The notes below the pieces were generated by a model. It was not told the origin of the DNA. It saw nothing but the letters and a program-made list of their open reading frames with translations, and did no database searches. This document shows, piece by piece, positions 50,274 to 54,193 of a DNA stretch of 54,193 nucleotides; positions within the stretch are counted from its first letter, which is position 1, and each line of letters begins with the position of its first letter. The translations under genes were made by a program, and so were the position numbers. Source of the stretch: Chromera velia (taxonomy: Eukaryota > Sar > Chromeraceae); the NCBI GenBank assembly GCA_018398765.1, contig JAHBMJ010001912.1, positions 42,787-96,979 of the forward strand. Reading direction: 5' to 3'.

Positions 50274-50305
<32 letters not shown>

Positions 50306-52622
50306 ACGAACGAACGAACGAACGAAAGAAAGAAAGAAAGAAAGAAAGAAAAGAAAAGAAAGAAAGAGATTGGGGTTGCTTGAATCAGATGTGCTCTTCG
50401 GATGAACAACCGAATCGAACATCTCCAGTCTCCCTGCACGGCTTTATATATATCTTGTCTGTCGCTGGAGGTCGAATGGATCTGCTTTAATTTACTTTGA
50501 CTGACTGCATTACGCTTGTTGTTGGATGTTGTGCTCTGAAGTTCTCGGAAGCTCCCCCGCAAACGTCACTTTCCATCTGCAAGTACAGACAGACTCAGAA
50601 TCAAGTACAAAGAACAAAACGAATTTGTTCCAGTCAACACACAACCAAGTGGCATTCCCTCGTGCAGCACTCAGAGGAAACGCAATGAAGGGCTCTCTCT
50701 CGGAGACGAAGCAAATATGACAGACAGATGAAATCAAAAGGTACCTCAGTGAGATAAACGGACATACGGACGGACCACTTCGTTTTCCTCAGGAAATTCC
50801 GTCCGTGACAAAGGAGCGCCGGTCTTCCCAGCTGTCGCTGCACGCACAGGTAGGAACACAGACAAACACTCTTGTACTCATGAAAGAGATATATACTGAT
50901 GTAACGTTCAAGTAAGAAAAGAGACACTTCTCTGCAGCACCTCAATTTCGTACTCGAAACTACCCGCCCGCCCACCAACTCACCCAAGATGCCCACCCCC
51001 CCACCTTGTATTGCTGCCTCCAAGCCTAGTGCTTCCGCCTCTCTGTCTCTGCTTTCGAGAAAATCAGGAGGGAGAGTCGAAAAGGGGGCTCCCCTGTCCC
51101 TCTCCCCCTCTGCCGCCGCTCTTTGCAGGGCCTCCTGATTCAAGTGCGTCGCTTCTGGAAAAGAAGAGACGTTCATGGTTTCCGGGATGGACCCCAGGCC
51201 GTTTGGCTTTTTTCTGCACGCACCCACGAGGAGAAAAATAAAGTTCGGCGTGACAAGATGCCGAGGCAAAAAAAAAGGCGCAGAGGAGAAGACGATAGAG
51301 AAACCCGGGCTGAATTTGAACAGAAAAGAGAAAAGAACATAAGATGTGCACAGAAAACGAGAGGGGAAAAATGACACAAAGAGGAATCACCTCAGCACTT
51401 CAATGCACATCACTTCTTCTCGTCCCTCCGTTCGAATGTCTAATCATTCATTCTTCTATCTCCGCTTCTGCTCTCCTTTTATTCGGCTCTCTCCCTTCTC
51501 TTTCCCGCTTCATCTGATAGAAGAGCGAAGCCTGAGGGCACACTCACCGAGGGTCCCCCCCCGCAGTCCCCCCCCTGCTTGGAGGACCCTTCCTGCCCCC
51601 CTGGCCGAAAGAATACGAAGTGACGGCATCGTCTGCCACCAGAAAGTCGTCACTTGGGTGGTAGTTGGCCTCCATGTGACTCAGCTGCGCGTTCATTGGA
51701 TTTGCACATGGATTGCAGTGTTCATCTCTCTGTGACTCAACAGCGATTGAAAAACACACACAGCGATTGAACTGACTCCAAGCAATTCACGCCATCTGAA
51801 AGAGAAAGAGAGGAAGCACATGAATCAACACGTCACATAACCCCTCTACCCTCTTCCTTCCGCTTTCCGTTCTCTCCTCTGGACACACTTACGTGTCCAT
51901 TCCCCGCCTTCTCTCCTCTCAAGCACCCCCGATCCATTCACCCATTCTATGCAAGTCATGAAGGCTAACCATGGAAGTCGAGTCTTCGTTTGCTGTTCTT
52001 CCCGTCCCTGCCCCCCTGTTGTGTACAGCCGCCAGCGCGTTCATCCGAGACGAGAAGGTGAAGGACGCCCTTCGGTCAGAGATCACCAGACGACCACACT
52101 CGAAGTCGATATGGAGCTGTTTCCCTGCATGCATCCAGTCACTCATGCAAAGCAAACGAAACCAGTCAAAAGAAAACAACAACAATACGATCCGCTTCAA
52201 GGTGGTACAGGTAGAGCTGCCTCATTTCGGAAAGCCAAAAATTCATCTAGGGAACGTAAAAGTTCTTTCGGGACCCCGAAAAATATTTTCCTCCTACACG
52301 GTGACTTTGCCTTGGTGTTTCCGAATCGCTTTCTTTTTTCCTGTCTGTTCTATTGGACAGAAAAAATAGTCAGGAAGGTAAGCGGCCAAGCATCGAACCA
52401 AGCATCCGCATAACAGCAGGAGCCCGCACTCGGAATGTATGTCTCAATTTCCACCTTCCGAAATATCTTTCTTCGTCTTCTCCCCCCCCCCGCACCTGAT
52501 GAGGCTAGGAGGCCGATGTGCTGGACGATGTGCTTGAGGTTGTCTGAAAGAACTTCTCGAGTCATCGATTGGGGAGGGGTGAAGTGAGTCACAGCCTTGA
52601 CGGAGTTGAACTCCTGCACACA

Positions 52623-52708
<86 letters not shown>

Positions 52709-52728
52709 CACAGACACACAGACACACA

Positions 52729-52798
<70 letters not shown>

Positions 52799-53543
52799 AG
52801 AGGCATCAGAGTACTCTCGCGCCAAGTACATATCTCACTCAATTGACTCAAAGAGAGCTGCATGGAACAGCGAGGAAGTGAGAGAATTAAATGCAGAGGC
52901 ACAGATGTGGGCAAACAAGACCAATGAAGAGATTCGATTAGAGACGGGCATGCAAATGGAAACAGACTGTGGGACGAAATACAAAAAAACTGACGGACAT
53001 CAAATCTGGAGAGATCCCTTTCGGGAGGTCTCACAGTCGTCTGTTCGATCTTGAAGCTCATGCAGAAGGAGTCCGCCAGGGAAAAGAAGGGCTTCCAGAC
53101 CGGTCGCCCCTCAGTGGTCCCCCCCGCTCGCCTCTCAGCCACCCATCCGATCTTGCAGAAAGTAGATAGACTGGTCCCTCTCCATTTCGACAAGTGGGCA
53201 GTCACATAACGATTGAAGATGTCCCATGATCTCTGATACTCCCCTCCTGCAAGAATCACAAAAGGCAATCCAGAAGGTGGCACTGATATACTTACTGTAA
53301 AAATGTCAGACCCCGAAATGCATGCACGAGCGCAGCTGCGGAGTTTTGGTGACATGCAGGTGCAAAAACAGACTGCTCGACTCCAGATACAGACACATGG
53401 ACATGTGCATGGAAATGGATAGTTAGAACCGTAAAAGGATGAGTTGCTGAGCACACACCTGTGGGTGCTCTGGTCTCCTTCGGAGCAAACTTGGCCCTCT
53501 TTTTTGCGACCTCATCGAGTACCTGATTGATCTTCACGGGCAT
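45799..53543 (-). CDS. CCDC81: CCDC81 homologue (twin HU-like domains plus coiled coil), flagellar/centrosomal
   Basis: Exons in coding order: 53543-53459, 53246-53035, 52613-52496, 52124-51970, 51729-51548, 51154-51005, 50837-50768, 50221-50131, 49674-49510, 48446-48303, 48009-47812, 47350-47260, 46920-46655, 46199-46153, 45907-45799. The N-terminal half matches the two CCDC81 HU-like domains: [20 protein letters not shown] with [11 protein letters not shown], then [20 protein letters not shown] with [28 protein letters not shown] motif lies in exon 5. Long helices with [33 protein letters not shown] and the final [19 protein letters not shown] follow. CCDC81 proteins locate to centrosome/ciliary base in other eukaryotes, which suits a flagellate stage. 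Junctions 5/6, 9/10 and 10/11 are out of phase by one base as read; exon 5 ends beside two poly-G runs where a base error is plausible. All other phases close. Confidence 0.85.
46503..46547. repeat. Intronic (GACT)n/(GAGT)n tract
   Basis: A tandem GAGT then GACT array in the intron between CCDC81 exons 13 and 14. On the sense strand it reads (AGTC)n. Confidence 0.8.
48595..49165. repeat. Intronic (GC)n/(GA)n and (CA)n/(CATA)n microsatellites
   Basis: A (CG)n(AG)n block at about 48595-48650, a GGGAGAAA array at about 48890-48925, and long CA/CATA arrays at about 48985-49150. All lie in the roughly 1-kb intron between CCDC81 exons 9 and 10. Sense-strand reading is TG/TC-rich. Confidence 0.85.
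50240..50364. repeat. Intronic (GAAT)n/(GAAA)n/(GAAC)n array
   Basis: Adjacent tetranucleotide arrays between CCDC81 exons 7 and 8. The sense strand reads TTTC/TTCA/TTCG-rich. Confidence 0.85.
52616..52797. repeat. Compound (CA)n(GA)n(CAGA)n(CA)n(GA)n microsatellite at a splice acceptor
   Basis: Directly abuts the acceptor of CCDC81 exon 3 (exon begins at 52613). On the sense strand the array reads CT/GT/CTGT and ends gtgtgtgtgcag, so the microsatellite itself serves as the polypyrimidine tract. Confidence 0.88.
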
Positions 53544-53958
53544 TTTGAGGTACTTCTATTGATTGGTCTCTTTGATTTTTCGTTCCCTTCTCTCTTTCCT
53601 GAGCACCGATGCTACCCGGCTGATTCGTCACCGAAGAGGCGGGAGAGAACAAGAGCCTGAGACAGAAAAGCGGCCCGAGCCTTATAGGCATGCAGCGTTG
53701 CTCACGTGTTCAGCGCATCATCTGACTGAGCGTCTGCTTTTCTTGATCTGAGTCATCAAAAAAGAGAAGGAAACTTTTTTACTTCTCATCAAGTTAATCT
53801 GAAATTGAGGATTGAAACACTCGAGCCAACCAAACGGGCATTGCAAGACTTTTTGTTGTCAACGACTATATATACTATAATTAATGTGCAATGTATGTGT
53901 ATATACATATTTCTCATCTCTGTATATGCATGTATACTCATGCATGCATCATGCATGC

Positions 53959-53994
<36 letters not shown>

Positions 53995-54193
53995 GAATTA
54001 ATTGCATGCATGCATTCTTTATATATAGTGTCTCTCTGGTCCTTTGTCGGGCCATGCAGTACAAGTATATATGCCTAGATTAATTGCATGCATGCATGTT
54101 TTTTTTTTTTTAGCGCATGCATGATCATGCATGCATGCATGGCCCCGGAAAGCGAAGCGGGGGGCACTTAGAAAACAGAAATACCCCAGCCCA
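53544..54193. promoter_or_regulatory. Upstream region of CCDC81 with ATGCATGC repeats and (TA)n
   Basis: No coding sequence supported. ATGCATGC-type palindromes lie at about 53943-53960, 54003-54013, 54086-54098 and 54116-54140, and a (TA)n run at about 53963-53992. The 29-bp element shared with the other promoter region is at 54026-54054. The end of the window becomes GC-rich (gccccggaaagcgaagcggg), probably a repeat. Confidence 0.4.
54026..54054 (+). repeat. 29-bp shared intergenic element, copy 2
   Basis: Exact copy of 11557-11585. It lies about 480 bases upstream of the CCDC81 start and is surrounded by ATGCATGC palindromes. Confidence 0.8.

Noticed and set aside
1-54193. tRNA and rRNA genes
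   Set aside because: None recognised by eye: no cloverleaf with a matching T-arm and no conserved rRNA segment. A covariance-model search would be needed to exclude them.

Overview
This is a nuclear, intron-dense eukaryotic window. Genes are split into many short exons by GT-AG introns of about 100-1000 bases, and the introns are full of microsatellites. Two gene products carry a signal peptide followed by plastid-transit-like sequence, one with an ASA|FF cleavage context. One gene encodes a CCDC81-type flagellar/centrosomal protein, and TGCATGCA motifs cluster in promoter regions. Together these point to an alga with a complex plastid and a flagellate stage. My best guess is a chromerid alveolate such as Chromera velia. 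That is inference from style; no marker gene here proves it.

Layout. (1) 298-1171 (+): last exons of a gene entering from the left, unidentified. (2) 2030-4060: AT-rich, degenerate, non-genic. (3) 4078-11062 (-): complete 14-exon ABC-F ATPase with a probable plastid presequence. (4) 11063-12023: head-to-head intergenic region with TGCATGCA motifs. (5) 12024-17321 (+): nine-exon gene for a secretory/plastid-targeted protein I do not recognise. (6) 17322-19281: AT-rich then GC-rich repeat sequence. (7) 19282 to about 22449 (+): coiled-coil protein. (8) 23440-26030: transposon-rich, with two 335-bp MITE copies flanking about 0.8 kb and a separate 242-bp MITE. (9) 27111-31999 (-): ABC1/ADCK/UbiB-type atypical kinase with a low-complexity C-terminal extension. 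(10) 32527-38337: Ty1/copia LTR retrotransposon on the minus strand, with 459-bp LTRs and a GAATT target duplication, most of reverse transcriptase deleted, and a 1,035-bp element nested in gag. (11) 38724-45492: a second pair of about 484-bp direct repeats with LTR features around about 4.3 kb; a hAT-like element is nested in the right copy. (12) 45799-53543 (-): CCDC81 homologue with two HU-like domains and a long coiled-coil tail. (13) 53544-54193: upstream region with (TA)n and ATGCATGC repeats.

The host genes do not form a pathway: plastid translation/ATPase (ABC-F), an unknown plastid protein, a coiled-coil protein, a quinone/lipid-type kinase and a flagellar protein. Exon boundaries were derived by hand from splice sites and reading-frame continuity. 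For ABC-F and the 12024-17321 gene every exon phase closes exactly. For the kinase and CCDC81 a few junctions do not close, and these are flagged.

The most interesting genome-level signals are these. Three independent repeat pairs differ almost only by transitions. The pyrimidine strand of intronic microsatellites follows the sense strand of the gene. Donor sites repeatedly begin (GTCA)n runs. Two direct MITE copies flank a segment as if composite. A 29-bp element is shared by two promoter regions.
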